The notes: generated by a model not told the origin, from the letters alone. A stretch of 35,258 nt of DNA from an uncultured Bacteroidales bacterium (GCA_902792535.1 CADAZU010000034.1:1-35258); one strand, 5' to 3'. Counted from the first letter of the stretch, positions 8,955-16,470 are shown. Made by a program: numbers and translations.

Positions 8955-9009
8955 TGGTGATTAACGTGTAGATTTTGCACGTTATTTATGGCAGAAATGA
9001 ATAAATATT

Positions 9010-9165
9010 ATGAGTATAGATTTTCCTATCGCAATTGGAAAATTTAAGAAAGAACCGACAATCGCAATTGCAAATAGTGCCACAATCAAGATTTATCGGT
9101 TATTAACCGACAAGGCCATGCCGGATATGGAGGAACTGAAAAGAATATTGTCAAAAGAACCATAA
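9010..9165 (+). CDS. Possible small protein (51 aa), unknown
   Basis: An ATG-started frame of 51 codons (begins MSIDFPIAIG, ends KRILSKEP) lies in the 412-nt gap after uxaC. It has a plausible mix of charged and hydrophobic residues, with a predicted helix near the end (MPDMEELKRIL), but no recognised domain. Base composition is AT-richer than the neighbouring uronate genes, like the rest of the accessory block. It could be a remnant of a longer gene or a chance frame. No clear promoter. Confidence 0.3.
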   Translation: MSIDFPIAIGKFKKEPTIAIANSATIKIYRLLTDKAMPDMEELKRILSKEP

Positions 9166-9196
9166 CCACTACACTACAGGTTGAGTTGTGGATGGG

Positions 9197-9253
9197 AACG
9201 ATGACCGACTCACCACCGAGCGATGACCGAGAGAAGACCGAGACATGAGCGAG
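9197..9253 (+). repeat. Imperfect repeats of GATGACCGA-type words
   Basis: The stretch contains GATGACCGAC, GATGACCGAG, AAGACCGAG and ACATGAGCGAG in close succession. It is non-coding and lies before the small secreted-protein gene. Confidence 0.45.
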
Positions 9254-9320
9254 AAAAGAATCCCCTCCGTGGTTTCGTAATGGCAAAGCTAATTAATACA
9301 AACATTTAATACATCGAAAT

Positions 9321-9764
9321 ATGAAAAGAATATCACTCTTGTTTCTATTAGCACTAGTTGCTATGATGAATGTCTATTCACAAAAGTATATATGGGTACT
9401 GGATAGACTTAAGGTCGGTATGACAAAAAATCAAGTATTATGGGAAGTAGGAGAACCTAATCTTCAAAAATATGATAAAAAAACTAAGACTCGCTATATT
9501 TACTACAATATGCTTGAACATAAAGGAGGTTGGGCCGAACCAACTGTTTCATGTGTCGTAATTCTTATTAACGATAGCGTTGTAAAATGGGGGCGATATT
9601 ATGAAGGGAATTTTATAAGTTTGAATCCTGATACTATTCAGTCTACGAAAGAGAAGGAGAATCCTGTGGAACGACTGAGTACGCTAAAATCAATGTTGGA
9701 TAATGGGCTAATTACTGAGGATGAATATAATGCTAAGAAAAAGGAGATTCTTGACAATTTATAG
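9321..9764 (+). CDS. Small secreted protein with BamE/OmlA-like and SHOCT segments
   Basis: The 147-residue protein starts with a signal peptide (MKRISLLFLLALVAMMNVYSQ) without a lipobox, so it is probably periplasmic. Residues about 31-45 (LKVGMTKNQVLWEVGEP) match the helix-turn found in SmpA/OmlA/BamE-like and related periplasmic domains. The last 30 residues (ERLSTLKSMLDNGLITEDEY, then NAKKKEIL) fit a SHOCT domain, a short C-terminal helix-hairpin often involved in oligomerisation. The gene is AT-rich relative to uxaC and kdgK, which suggests recent arrival with the accessory block. The function is unknown. Confidence 0.7.
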   Translation: MKRISLLFLLALVAMMNVYSQKYIWVLDRLKVGMTKNQVLWEVGEPNLQKYDKKTKTRYIYYNMLEHKGGWAEPTVSCVVILINDSVVKWGRYYEGNFISLNPDTIQSTKEKENPVERLSTLKSMLDNGLITEDEYNAKKKEILDNL

Positions 9765-9871
9765 AAGAAATTCGAAATTGTAAATTACTGAGAGCATCCA
9801 ACCCCTTGCAAGAATGCGAAAAATCCTAATAATATTATTCTGTACAGGTGGAAGGACGAGATACGGAGGGA

Positions 9872-9909
9872 AATGAGTGAGTGAATGAGTGGATGATAGA
9901 ATGAGTAAC
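9872..9909 (+). repeat. 8-bp micro-repeat array, intergenic
   Basis: Units AATGAGTG, AGTGAATG, AGTGGATG and ATAGAATG in tandem, followed by a partial AGTAAC. Same architecture as the arrays found inside genes. The rest of the gap 9765-9959 shows nothing else. Confidence 0.6.
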
Positions 9910-9959
9910 TTGTAGGAATTTTCTATAGGGATAAGTGACAAATATCAAAATTCAAATAT

Positions 9960-10255
9960 ATGATATCAATAGATAAACAGACATTATTTCTTTTATACGA
10001 TGCGCCGGACAATACAGCTCAGGTGCAAGTAGTGGTACGAGATGAGGCCATTTGGATGACTCAAAAAGCATTGGCTACGCTTTTCATGAAAAGGCGACAT
10101 ATTACTTTTTAGAAACATATACTATAGATGCAGTACATATGAAAGAAGTCTCCAATGCTGAAGCACATAAAAAGGTAAAAAACACAACTAGAATCTTCCA
10201 TCAGTATATTTCCGTAATAGAAGAAGAACTAGCAAAAACGACTGATGATTGGTAA
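9960..10255 (+). pseudogene. Decayed RhuM-family (virulence RhuM-like) gene
   Basis: The frame beginning at 9960 encodes about 50 residues that look like a RhuM N-terminus (VVVRDEAIWMTQKALATLF, compare the family's 'WLTQxQMAxLF'), then diverges and stops at 10110-10112. A second frame (10052-10255) carries an unmatched segment ending in 'EVSNAEAHKKVKN' and a terminal helix, resembling the extreme C-terminus of RhuM-type proteins. The middle of the roughly 330-residue family is gone. I read it as an internally deleted, frameshifted remnant of a mobile accessory gene. Its stop overlaps the ATG of the next gene (TAATG). The C-terminal match is weaker than the N-terminal one. Confidence 0.5.
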
Positions 10256-10608
10256 TGAAAGCGAAGTGGGTGAATATAGTGGATCGGTTGCAGGGGAATG
10301 TGGATCAGAGACATTATGCACGGCGGATTCCAGGAAACGGGGAATGGGCTGCCGTGTGCGCGAAGCCGGAGTTGAGCAAGAAGACAAAGAAAGCAAAAGC
10401 AGAACACCCAACGGCAAAAGCCTTTGCTGAGTTGATGGCGGAGACAAAGGCAATCATGCATGATCCGGTACGCAAGGCGGAATGGCAGGCACGATATGAG
10501 GAGGCTGTGCGGAAGGCAAGGAAATATAACAAGCCTATACAAGGGAGGCTGTACGATTATATCAAACATGAGTTGAGCGAGGAGAGAAAGCAGGGTATTC
10601 TCCCGTAG
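10255..10608 (+). CDS. Basic helical protein upstream of RAYT, unknown
   Basis: A 117-residue basic protein beginning MKAKWVNIVDRLQGNVDQRHY. It is predicted mostly helical after residue 40, with many Lys/Arg and repeated 'KA' positions. It contains no domain I can name and no membrane segment. It starts at the RhuM remnant's stop (TAATG) and lies 142 bp upstream of the RAYT gene, with an 11-bp tandem array between. Its basic charge and position make a nucleic-acid-binding partner of the transposase a reasonable guess, but nothing in the sequence proves it. Confidence 0.55.
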   Translation: MKAKWVNIVDRLQGNVDQRHYARRIPGNGEWAAVCAKPELSKKTKKAKAEHPTAKAFAELMAETKAIMHDPVRKAEWQARYEEAVRKARKYNKPIQGRLYDYIKHELSEERKQGILP

Positions 10609-10630
10609 ATGTTACGGCGTCGTCATAGTG

Positions 10631-10674
10631 AGCACCCGATGAGCATCCGATGAGCATCCGATCGGCATCCGATG
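10631..10674 (+). repeat. Four 11-bp tandem units upstream of RAYT
   Basis: Units AGCACCCGATG, AGCATCCGATG, AGCATCCGATC and GGCATCCGATG, directly abutting. The rest of the 142-nt gap is purine-rich with no recognisable promoter. Confidence 0.85.
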
Positions 10675-10750
10675 GAGACAGGTGGAAAGGTCGGGGAAGA
10701 GAGGGAGAGAGAAGAGGGAAACAATGAAATCTCTATAAAAAAGAAATGAA

Positions 10751-11929
10751 GTGGCGGAAGAAGATCGCATATATAGAGAGGTGAGCCATTCCATGCAACG
10801 GAGATGCGAGGGATGGGATTACAAAGGACGAGGGATATATATGCTCACGCTCGTAGTACGCGACAGGCAGCCGTTGCTATGCACGATAGATGAAGATGAA
10901 AATGGGGCGCGTGCTGAGTTAACGGAGGTAGGACGCGCAGTAATAGAAGAGACAGGACATATATCCGAGATATATCCGCAGATACGGGTTCTATGCAAGC
11001 AGATCATGCCAGACCACCTGCACTTGCTGCTGTTTGTGGAAGAGGCGCTGCCGGTGCATTTGACATCCGTCGTTAGCGGATTCAAACTTGGATGCAACAG
11101 GGGGTATTGGAATTCGCTCGCGGAACTCGCGAACACAGAACACTGCGGGGAGGAGAAGGAAGATACGGAGAAGATAAACGGGGAGGAGAAGGGAAAAACA
11201 CAAACAGCGGTGTCATGTGCTGCCGATTTTTGTGAGGCAGAAAAGAAAGATACACAGGCAAGACGGACAGGTCTATGGGCGGAAGGGTATCACGATCGGA
11301 TATTGTTCCACAAGGGGCAGCTGGATGCGCTGGTACACTATATAAAGGATAATCCGCGAAGGTTCGCTCTCAAACGAGCTAACCCGGAGCTGTTCAAAAT
11401 ACGGCAACATCTGCAAATAGCGGGGATGAACTTTACTGCAATGGGGAACATCTTCCTTGCGGACTACCCGCAAAAGGCGGTGGTTCAATGCTCGCGGAAG
11501 TTACACCAAGCTGAGATAGATGCCAAGAAGGCAGATTGTTTAGAGGAGGCGGTAAAAGGGATGGTCTTTGTTTCGGCGGCTATCTCCGAAGGAGAGAAGC
11601 AGATATGCAGGGCAGTACGAGAGGCAGGACATCCGATAGTGGTACTTTTGGAGAAGGGTTTCCCGAAACCGGAGGATCTGAACTACAAGTATTTCAAGCC
11701 GAAAGGAGTGTATTTCGAGGCTTGCGCAGCGGGGAAATTGCTACTGTTGGAGCCGGAGAAGGAGCTCTTTGAGCAGGCAGAAATAGAAGCGGATGTAGTA
11801 ACGAAAGCTGGGGACATACCTCATGAGACGCTACGGTACCGGTTTCTGGCGCTCAACGCTATCGCTGAGAGGATATGCGGGAAGGAGAGAACCCCGGCAA
11901 CGGAGATGCCGGGCACAGAACACCGCTGA
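10751..11929 (+). CDS. RAYT (REP-associated Y1 HUH transposase) with extra C-terminal domain
   Basis: The N-terminal part (residues about 20-210) is a Y1/IS200-like transposase: 'WDYKGRGIYMLTLV' opens the fold, 'MPDHLHLLLFV' (about 86-96) holds the HUH metal-binding pair His-Leu-His, and 'HYIKDNPRRFALKR' carries the expected catalytic tyrosine and the RAYT signature. Such enzymes nick single-stranded REP hairpins. Residues about 215-375 form a second domain ('MVFVSAAISEGEKQICRAVRE', then 'GKLLLLEPEKE') with a Rossmann-like look, perhaps DprA/SLOG-related; that is inference. A Glu/Lys-rich insert at about 130-165 contains a REP-like sequence translated in frame. The GTG at 10751 gives 392 residues; the ATG at 10793 may be the real start. 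The last codons and stop are made from another REP-like copy. Confidence 0.85.
   Translation: MAEEDRIYREVSHSMQRRCEGWDYKGRGIYMLTLVVRDRQPLLCTIDEDENGARAELTEVGRAVIEETGHISEIYPQIRVLCKQIMPDHLHLLLFVEEALPVHLTSVVSGFKLGCNRGYWNSLAELANTEHCGEEKEDTEKINGEEKGKTQTAVSCAADFCEAEKKDTQARRTGLWAEGYHDRILFHKGQLDALVHYIKDNPRRFALKRANPELFKIRQHLQIAGMNFTAMGNIFLADYPQKAVVQCSRKLHQAEIDAKKADCLEEAVKGMVFVSAAISEGEKQICRAVREAGHPIVVLLEKGFPKPEDLNYKYFKPKGVYFEACAAGKLLLLEPEKELFEQAEIEADVVTKAGDIPHETLRYRFLALNAIAERICGKERTPATEMPGTEHR
11110..11146 (+). repeat. REP-like element A, inside the RAYT gene
   Basis: Inverted TTCGC/GCGAA pair (11113-11117 with 11129-11133) with an inner CTCGCG repeat, followed by the conserved tail CACAGAACACTGC (11134-11146). 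It is translated within the transposase. Confidence 0.65.
11893..11926 (+). repeat. REP-like element B, at the 3' end of the RAYT gene
   Basis: A 7-bp stem CCCGGCA/TGCCGGG with a 7-nt loop, followed by the tail CACAGAACACCGC (11914-11926). It supplies the last residues (PATEMPGTEHR) of the RAYT protein and part of the stop codon context. Confidence 0.75.
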
Positions 11930-11954
11930 TGGAAAGGAAGGATAGATAGGAAGG

Positions 11955-12000
11955 GAATCCCGCTCGCGGAACTCAGCCAAGTGGGGGCACAGGACATTGC
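11955..12000 (+). repeat. REP-like element C
   Basis: A degenerate copy beginning with CCCGCTCGCGGAACTC, close in sequence to element A, and ending in the tail CACAGGACATTGC (11988-12000). The hairpin is weaker than in B or D. Confidence 0.6.
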
Positions 12001-12011
12001 GGGAAGGGGAT

Positions 12012-12045
12012 CCCGGCATCGGAGGTGCCGGACACAGAACATCGC
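12012..12045 (+). repeat. REP-like element D
   Basis: CCGGCA/TGCCGG stem (12013-12018 with 12026-12031), followed by ACACAGAACATCGC. It is the last of the cluster; the next 110 nt are an A/C-rich low-complexity run leading to kdgK, without a recognisable -7 box. Confidence 0.7.
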
Positions 12046-12163
12046 AGACAAAAAAGGAAATAACAAATATAAACACAAATAAAACAAATAAACGCAAACA
12101 CAATAAAACAAAAGCAAAACAATAATTAACAATATTTATTAACCAATTTAATTCATTTAACCT

Positions 12164-13181
12164 ATGGCTAAAATTATTACATTGGGCGAGATTATGCTTC
12201 GCCTGAGTCCTGAAGGACAAGACCGTTTCATTCAGTCTGATCATTTCCGTATCATCCCCGGTGGTGGTGAGGCTAACGTGGCTATTTCGTGCGCCAACCG
12301 AGGCTTATTTCGTTACCAAACTGCCGAAACATGAGATCGGCCAGATTGCCGTTAACTCGCTGCGCCGTTATGGCGTGAACACCGAGTACATCGTTCGTGG
12401 TGGAGACCGCGTAGGTCTGTACTACTGCGAGACAGGTGCTTCGATGCGTCCGTCCAAGGTCATCTACGACCGTGCTCACAGCGCTATCGCTGAGGCTGAT
12501 CCGAAGGATTTTGACTTCGACAAGATCATGGAAGGTGCAGCATGGTTCCACTGGAGCGGCATCACTCCGGCTATCTCGGACAAGGCTGCAGAGATCACCA
12601 AACTGGCTTGCGAGGCTGCAAAACGTCACGGCGTAACCGTTTCGGTTGACCTGAACTTCCGTAAGAAACTGTGGACCAGCGAGAAAGCTATCTCTATCAT
12701 GCGTCCGCTGATGAAGTACGTGGATGTTTGTATCGGTAACGAGGAAGACGCAGAGCTGTGCCTCGGCTTCAAGCCCGATGCAGATGTAGAAGGCGGCGAG
12801 ACCAACGCTGAGGGCTACAAGGGCATCTTCGAGCAGATGATGAAAGAGTTTGGCTTCAAATACGTTGTTTCGACGCTGCGCGAGAGCTACAGCGCTACCT
12901 TCAACGGCTGGAAAGCGATGATCTACAACGGCAAGGAGTTCTACCAGAGCAAGCGTTATGAGATCAACCCGATCATCGACCGCGTAGGTGGCGGTGACTC
13001 GTTCTCCGGCGGTCTGATCCACGGTATGCTCAAATATCCGGACAACCAAGGTGCAGCGCTTGAGTTCGCAGTAGCTGCTTCGGCGCTGAAGCACACCATC
13101 AACGGCGACTATAACCTCGTCAGCGAGGATGAGGTTCTGAGCCTCGCAGGTGGTAACGCAAACGGACGTGTTCAGAGATAA
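12164..13181 (+). pseudogene. kdgK: 2-keto-3-deoxygluconate kinase (PfkB family), frameshifted
   Basis: KdgK phosphorylates 2-keto-3-deoxygluconate before KdgA cleavage. The N-terminus (MAKIITLGEIMLRLSPEG, then IPGGGEANVAISCAN) is in one frame up to about 12298. The rest, from EAYFVTKLPKHEIGQ to the C-terminus, is in another. It includes the PfkB signature 'DRVGGGDSFSGGLIHG' with the catalytic Asp. Between SCAN and EAYF only one base remains where I expect about nine (roughly Y-G-L plus), so an approximately 8-nt deletion explains the shift and would restore about 341 residues. Everything else is intact and codon use is normal, so the lesion is very recent or an assembly error. Confidence 0.85.
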
Positions 13182-13185
13182 ATTT

Positions 13186-13219
13186 AAGTGACTAAGTGAC
13201 TAAGTACCAAGGACCAAGG
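13186..13219 (+). repeat. Micro-repeat array left of the four-helix-bundle gene
   Basis: Tandem AAGTGACT, AAGTGACT, AAGTACCA and AGGACCA starting 4 nt after the kdgK stop. It shares AAGTACCAAGG (13202-13212) in inverted orientation with the array on the other side of the gene. Confidence 0.75.
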
Positions 13220-13225
13220 AAAACT

Positions 13226-13600
13226 ATGCAGGGAGCAGAACTACAGAAACGACACAAACAATTTGCCATCCGTATAATAAAGATGGTAGATGCGATGCCA
13301 CATACCATTTCTGCTATGGCTATAGCGCGTCAAATCGTCCGTTCCGGAACGTCTCCTTCGGCTAATTATAGAGCCGCTTGTATTGCCAAGTCCGAGAAAG
13401 ACTTTATCAATAAATTAAAAATGGTAGAGGAAGAATTGGATGAGACATTACATTGGTTAACCTTGATAGAGGAGTGTGAAATGTTGCCTTCTGAGAGAAT
13501 GCAGGATATAATTAACGAGTGTACTGAGTTACTTAAAATCACTATAAGCTCAATAGTATCAACAAGAAAATCTATTAATGAACCCAAAGAGACAAAATAG
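13226..13600 (+). CDS. Four-helix-bundle protein (23S rRNA IVP / bIVP-type)
   Basis: The 124-residue helical protein matches the family found in 23S rRNA intervening sequences and as free-standing genes in Bacteroidota. Landmarks are 'FAIRIIKMVDAMP', 'IARQIVRSGTSPSANYRAA' and 'EEELDETLHWL'. Members form pentamer-like bundles, bind nucleic acid, and are related to the Avd accessory protein of diversity-generating retroelements; the role of free-standing copies is unknown. It begins at the ATG 13226, because the upstream GTG frame would translate the repeat. It lies inside the uronate operon, flanked by inverted arrays containing the same 11-bp word, which suggests it arrived as a small unit. 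Confidence 0.85.
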   Translation: MQGAELQKRHKQFAIRIIKMVDAMPHTISAMAIARQIVRSGTSPSANYRAACIAKSEKDFINKLKMVEEELDETLHWLTLIEECEMLPSERMQDIINECTELLKITISSIVSTRKSINEPKETK

Positions 13601-13628
13601 TACTTGGTACTTTGTCCCTTGGTACTTA
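13599..13628 (-). repeat. Micro-repeat array right of the four-helix-bundle gene (inverted)
   Basis: On the minus strand units GTACCAAG, GGACAAA, GTACCAAG (13603-13625). It overlaps the TAG stop of the four-helix-bundle gene and ends 6 nt before the kdgA ATG. CCTTGGTACTT (13617-13627) is the exact inverse of 13202-13212. Confidence 0.75.
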
Positions 13629-13633
13629 AAATT

Positions 13634-14302
13634 ATGGCAAAATTTGATAAGTTTCAGGTGATGGCGAAGATTGCCGCTGCACCGATGGTTCCTGTGTTCT
13701 ATCACAAGGATGTAGAAGTTTGTAAGAACGTGATTAAGGCTTGCTACGAGGGCGGCGTACGCGCTTTCGAGTTCACCAACCGTGGCGATTTCGCACACGA
13801 AGTGTTCGGAGAGTTGAGCAAGTGGGTAGCTAAAGAGTGCCCAGAGCTGGCTCTCGGTATCGGTAGCGTTGTTGACGCTCCGACCGCTGCTCTCTATCTG
13901 CAACTGGGTGCTAACTTCGTAGTTGGTCCGTTGTTCAACAAAGACATCGCAGTGGTCTGCAACCGCCGTTGCGTGACCTACTGTCCGGGCTGCCTCACAC
14001 CGAGCGAGATCGGTGCAGCACAGGAAGTTGGTTGCGAATTCACGAAAGTGTTCCCGGGCGATGTGGTAGGTCCGAACCTTGTGAAGGGTCTGATGGCTCC
14101 GATGCCGTGGTCGAAGATCATGGTTACCGGCGGCGTGGCTCCGGAGAAAGAGAATCTGGAGAAATGGTTTGCTGCAGGCGTTTACTGCGTGGGTATGGGC
14201 AGCAAGCTCTTCCCGAGCGACAAGGTGAAAGCCGGCGACTGGGCATACGTAACCGCAAAGTGCAAAGAGTGCTTCGAGATCATCGCTAATTGTAAAAAAT
14301 AA
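13634..14302 (+). CDS. kdgA: 2-keto-3-deoxy-6-phosphogluconate aldolase
   Basis: It cleaves 2-keto-3-deoxy-6-phosphogluconate to pyruvate and glyceraldehyde-3-phosphate in the cytoplasm, the last step of hexuronate breakdown. The 222-residue TIM-barrel protein shows the Schiff-base lysine in 'CEFTKVFPGD' and the glutamate in 'VRAFEFTNRGD', with the phosphate-binding 'VTGGVAPE' and 'GMGSKLF' near the C-terminus. The ATG at 13634 was chosen because the longer frame would start in the micro-repeat array. It is followed 6 bp later by exuT, so these are co-transcribed. Confidence 0.93.
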   Translation: MAKFDKFQVMAKIAAAPMVPVFYHKDVEVCKNVIKACYEGGVRAFEFTNRGDFAHEVFGELSKWVAKECPELALGIGSVVDAPTAALYLQLGANFVVGPLFNKDIAVVCNRRCVTYCPGCLTPSEIGAAQEVGCEFTKVFPGDVVGPNLVKGLMAPMPWSKIMVTGGVAPEKENLEKWFAAGVYCVGMGSKLFPSDKVKAGDWAYVTAKCKECFEIIANCKK

Positions 14303-14308
14303 TACACT

Positions 14309-15570
14309 ATGAATGACGTTAAAAAAGCAGTCATGACCAACTGGCGTTGGGTCATGTGTGCGATGCTTTTCTTCGCCACAACGGTTAACTACATGGACCG
14401 TCAGGTTCTGTCGCTGACCTTCAAAGAGTTTATTCAACCTGAGTTTCACTGGACCGACTCCGACTACGGAACCATCACCGGTGTGTTCTCCATCGCCTAT
14501 GCTATCTTCTGCCTCTTTGCCGGTAAGTTCATCGACTGGATGGGCACGAAGAAAGGCTACCTGATTGCCATCGTCGTATGGTCGTTAGGTGCCGTGGTTC
14601 AATTGCAATGGTCAGCGTGTGGCTGTTCCTGGCTTGCCGTATGGTGCTGGGTCTTGGTGAGGCGGGTAACTTCCCAGCTGCTATCAAGGTGACCGCAGAG
14701 TATTTCCCGAAGAAGGACCGCGCTTTCGCTACCTCTATCTTCAACGCAGGCGCATCGGTAGGTGCGTTGGCAGCTCCGGCTACTATTCCTCTGCTGGCTA
14801 AATCCATGGGCTGGGAGTGGGCGTTCATCATCATCGGTGCGCTGGGCTTCCTCTGGGCCGGTATTTGGGTATTCGTTTATGACAAACCGGAAGAGTCCGC
14901 TCACGTGAACGAGGCTGAGTTGGAGTACATCCATCAGGACGAAGTCGAAAGTCAAAAGTCGAAAGTCGAAAGCAATGAGGAGAAACAGATGTCGTTCGCC
15001 GAGGCTTTCAAGCATAAACAGACCTGGTCGTTTGCGTTTGGTAAGTTCATGACCGACGGTGTTTGGTGGTTCTTCCTCTTCTGGGCTCCGGCTTATTTCC
15101 AGGACCAGTTCGGTATCAAGGCTTCCGACCCGCAGGGTATCGCAGGCCGTATGCGTGCTATGTTGATCTTTGCGTTCTTCCCGATCTTTGCGTTGTTTGC
15201 ACAGCCGCTGGGCGGTATCTACGGTCCTTGGGCAGTAGCTATCATCATCGGTATCGTGGGAGCTGCTCACCAGAGCTGGAGCGCCAATATCTTCTCCACC
15301 ACGGGTGACATGTTCCCCAAATCGGCTGTAGCTACCATCACCGGTATCGGCGCCATGGCAGGCGGTGTGGGCTCGTTCCTCATCAACAAAGGTTCGGGTA
15401 TGCTCTTCACCTACGGCGAGAAGATGGGCGATGCCTTCGCTTTCGCAGGCTTCACGGGCAAACCGGCAGCTTACATGATTGTGTTCTGCATCTGCGCAGT
15501 GGCTTACCTGATCGGCTGGAGCGTAATGAAGGCGCTTGTACCGAAATACGAGCCGGTAGTGGTAAAATAA
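14309..15570 (+). pseudogene. exuT: Hexuronate transporter (MFS, ExuT-like), frameshifted
   Basis: A major-facilitator sugar-acid permease of the inner membrane, which would bring glucuronate/galacturonate to UxaC. The first frame covers helices 1-3 (start MNDVKKAVMTNWRWV, with 'NYMDRQVLSL'). The second, from IAMVSVWLFLACRMVLGLGEAG on, covers the rest with 'GLGEAGNFPAAIK'. The frames join at about 14600-14602, where roughly 13 nt (H-A-x-C-G in relatives) appear to be missing. The central cytoplasmic loop carries a 7-bp array (14944-14971, translated VESQKSKVES). A rho-independent terminator follows. As in kdgK, the lesion is isolated in an otherwise clean gene. Confidence 0.85.
14944..14971 (+). 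repeat. 7-bp micro-repeat array inside exuT
   Basis: Four units: GTCGAAA, GTCAAAA, GTCGAAA, GTCGAAA. It lies in the loop between the two six-helix halves of the permease, where extra residues are likely to be tolerated. Confidence 0.85.
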
Positions 15571-15595
15571 TCGGACAAAACGTCTTAATATTGAA

Positions 15596-15635
15596 AAAAT
15601 TGTGTACTTTTCTCGCAAAGTGCACAATTTTTTTG
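15596..15635 (+). terminator. Rho-independent terminator after exuT
   Basis: A 15-bp stem (15596-15610 pairs with 15617-15631, one G-T wobble) around loop TCTCGC, followed by a T-run. Its T-tract overlaps the -33 box of the next promoter. Confidence 0.85.
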
Positions 15636-15663
15636 TGTATATCAAAAAAATGTTGTACCTTTG
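15632..15663 (+). promoter_or_regulatory. Bacteroides-type promoter for two small lipoprotein genes
   Basis: TTTG at 15632-15635 and TACCTTTG at 15656-15663 with a 20-bp spacer. The leader to the ATG at 15712 is about 43 nt. Confidence 0.75.
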
Positions 15664-15711
15664 CACTCGGATTTAGGACAAATCTATTAACTCAATAAAA
15701 CAGCAATTATT

Positions 15712-16113
15712 ATGAAAAAGTTTTTTGTGGCAATGATGGCGCTTTGCGCCGTAACTATGGGCTTCACTTCGTGCAACAAGAAAGCAGACCCGGCAACCCA
15801 GCCGATTACAGGTCACACCTATCGCTGCACCGTTTCCGAAAAAGGAGTGACAGGCTATACCCAATTCACGTTCCATGACAACTTCAAATGTACCTTTGAA
15901 AGTCTGGTTCCGCCGGCAACTGAGCCCACCAAACGTGATCTTTTGGTGTGGGATATGACGGGCAAAGATATCTGTATCAAGGCTGCAAACGGTACGAATA
16001 TGGCCGGAGAGGAAATCTATCACGGCATCTATAATGCGGAGAAGAATTCGATAGCTATCACGATAACCGCTATGCCGGAACAAGAGGCTATGACATTTGT
16101 ATTGTATAAGTAA
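15712..16113 (+). CDS. Small lipoprotein, unknown
   Basis: A 133-residue protein with a signal peptide ending in a lipobox (MGFTSC, Cys at about residue 21), so it is lipid-anchored in an envelope membrane. The mature part is beta-rich ('GHTYRCTVSEKGVTGYTQFTFHDNFKCTF') and resembles the small lipocalin-like or META-type lipoproteins common in Bacteroidota, but I cannot assign a family. It has its own promoter and is followed 21 bp later by another small lipoprotein gene. Confidence 0.75.
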   Translation: MKKFFVAMMALCAVTMGFTSCNKKADPATQPITGHTYRCTVSEKGVTGYTQFTFHDNFKCTFESLVPPATEPTKRDLLVWDMTGKDICIKAANGTNMAGEEIYHGIYNAEKNSIAITITAMPEQEAMTFVLYK

Positions 16114-16134
16114 ACAACCAATAATACAACTATT

Positions 16135-16401
16135 ATGAAAAAGATCTTTATGAGCCTAATGGCTTTAGCATTCATGGCTTTGACGGCAAGTTTGGTGTCC
16201 TGTGATCCTAATTCCGCCCAGTGTTGGAAACTCAGTGCTACCTATAAATCAGGAGCAGTACAGGAGGAGTATTTCTATGGCACTGGAGTGGAGGCAGATG
16301 CCCGTTTGGAGCAGATTCGTCAGGCCGCTCCTTCGGATAACAGTGTAACCCGCATTCACCGCGAGCAGACTTTCCTAAGCAAGGATAACTGTCATAAATA
16401 A
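16135..16401 (+). CDS. Small lipoprotein, unknown
   Basis: An 88-residue protein with signal peptide and lipobox (ASLVSC, Cys at about residue 23). The mature part contains two further cysteines (SAQCWKLSATY near the start and KDNCHK at the end) that could form a disulfide across the domain. No family recognised. It is likely co-transcribed with the preceding lipoprotein gene. Confidence 0.7.
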   Translation: MKKIFMSLMALAFMALTASLVSCDPNSAQCWKLSATYKSGAVQEEYFYGTGVEADARLEQIRQAAPSDNSVTRIHREQTFLSKDNCHK

Positions 16402-16470
16402 TAGATAAGATTCATTCCTTCGAACGGTATATCAATCCCATCCAGTATGTCGCTACTGTCACGGTCTGTT

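Noticed and set aside
7481-8980. Long open frame on the minus strand across uxaC
   Set aside because: It is a shadow of uxaC; it has no family resemblance, and codon use and protein similarity support the plus-strand gene.
12261-12300. Separate start for a shorter KdgK at 12261
   Set aside because: The residues before EAYFVTK in this frame are nonsense, and the true N-terminus is in the other frame from 12164.
13559-14449. Long minus-strand frame opposite kdgA
   Set aside because: Shadow frame; KdgA has catalytic residues and family match on the plus strand.
14599-15666. Long minus-strand frame opposite exuT
   Set aside because: Mirror of the transporter frame; the plus strand has clear MFS motifs and a terminator.
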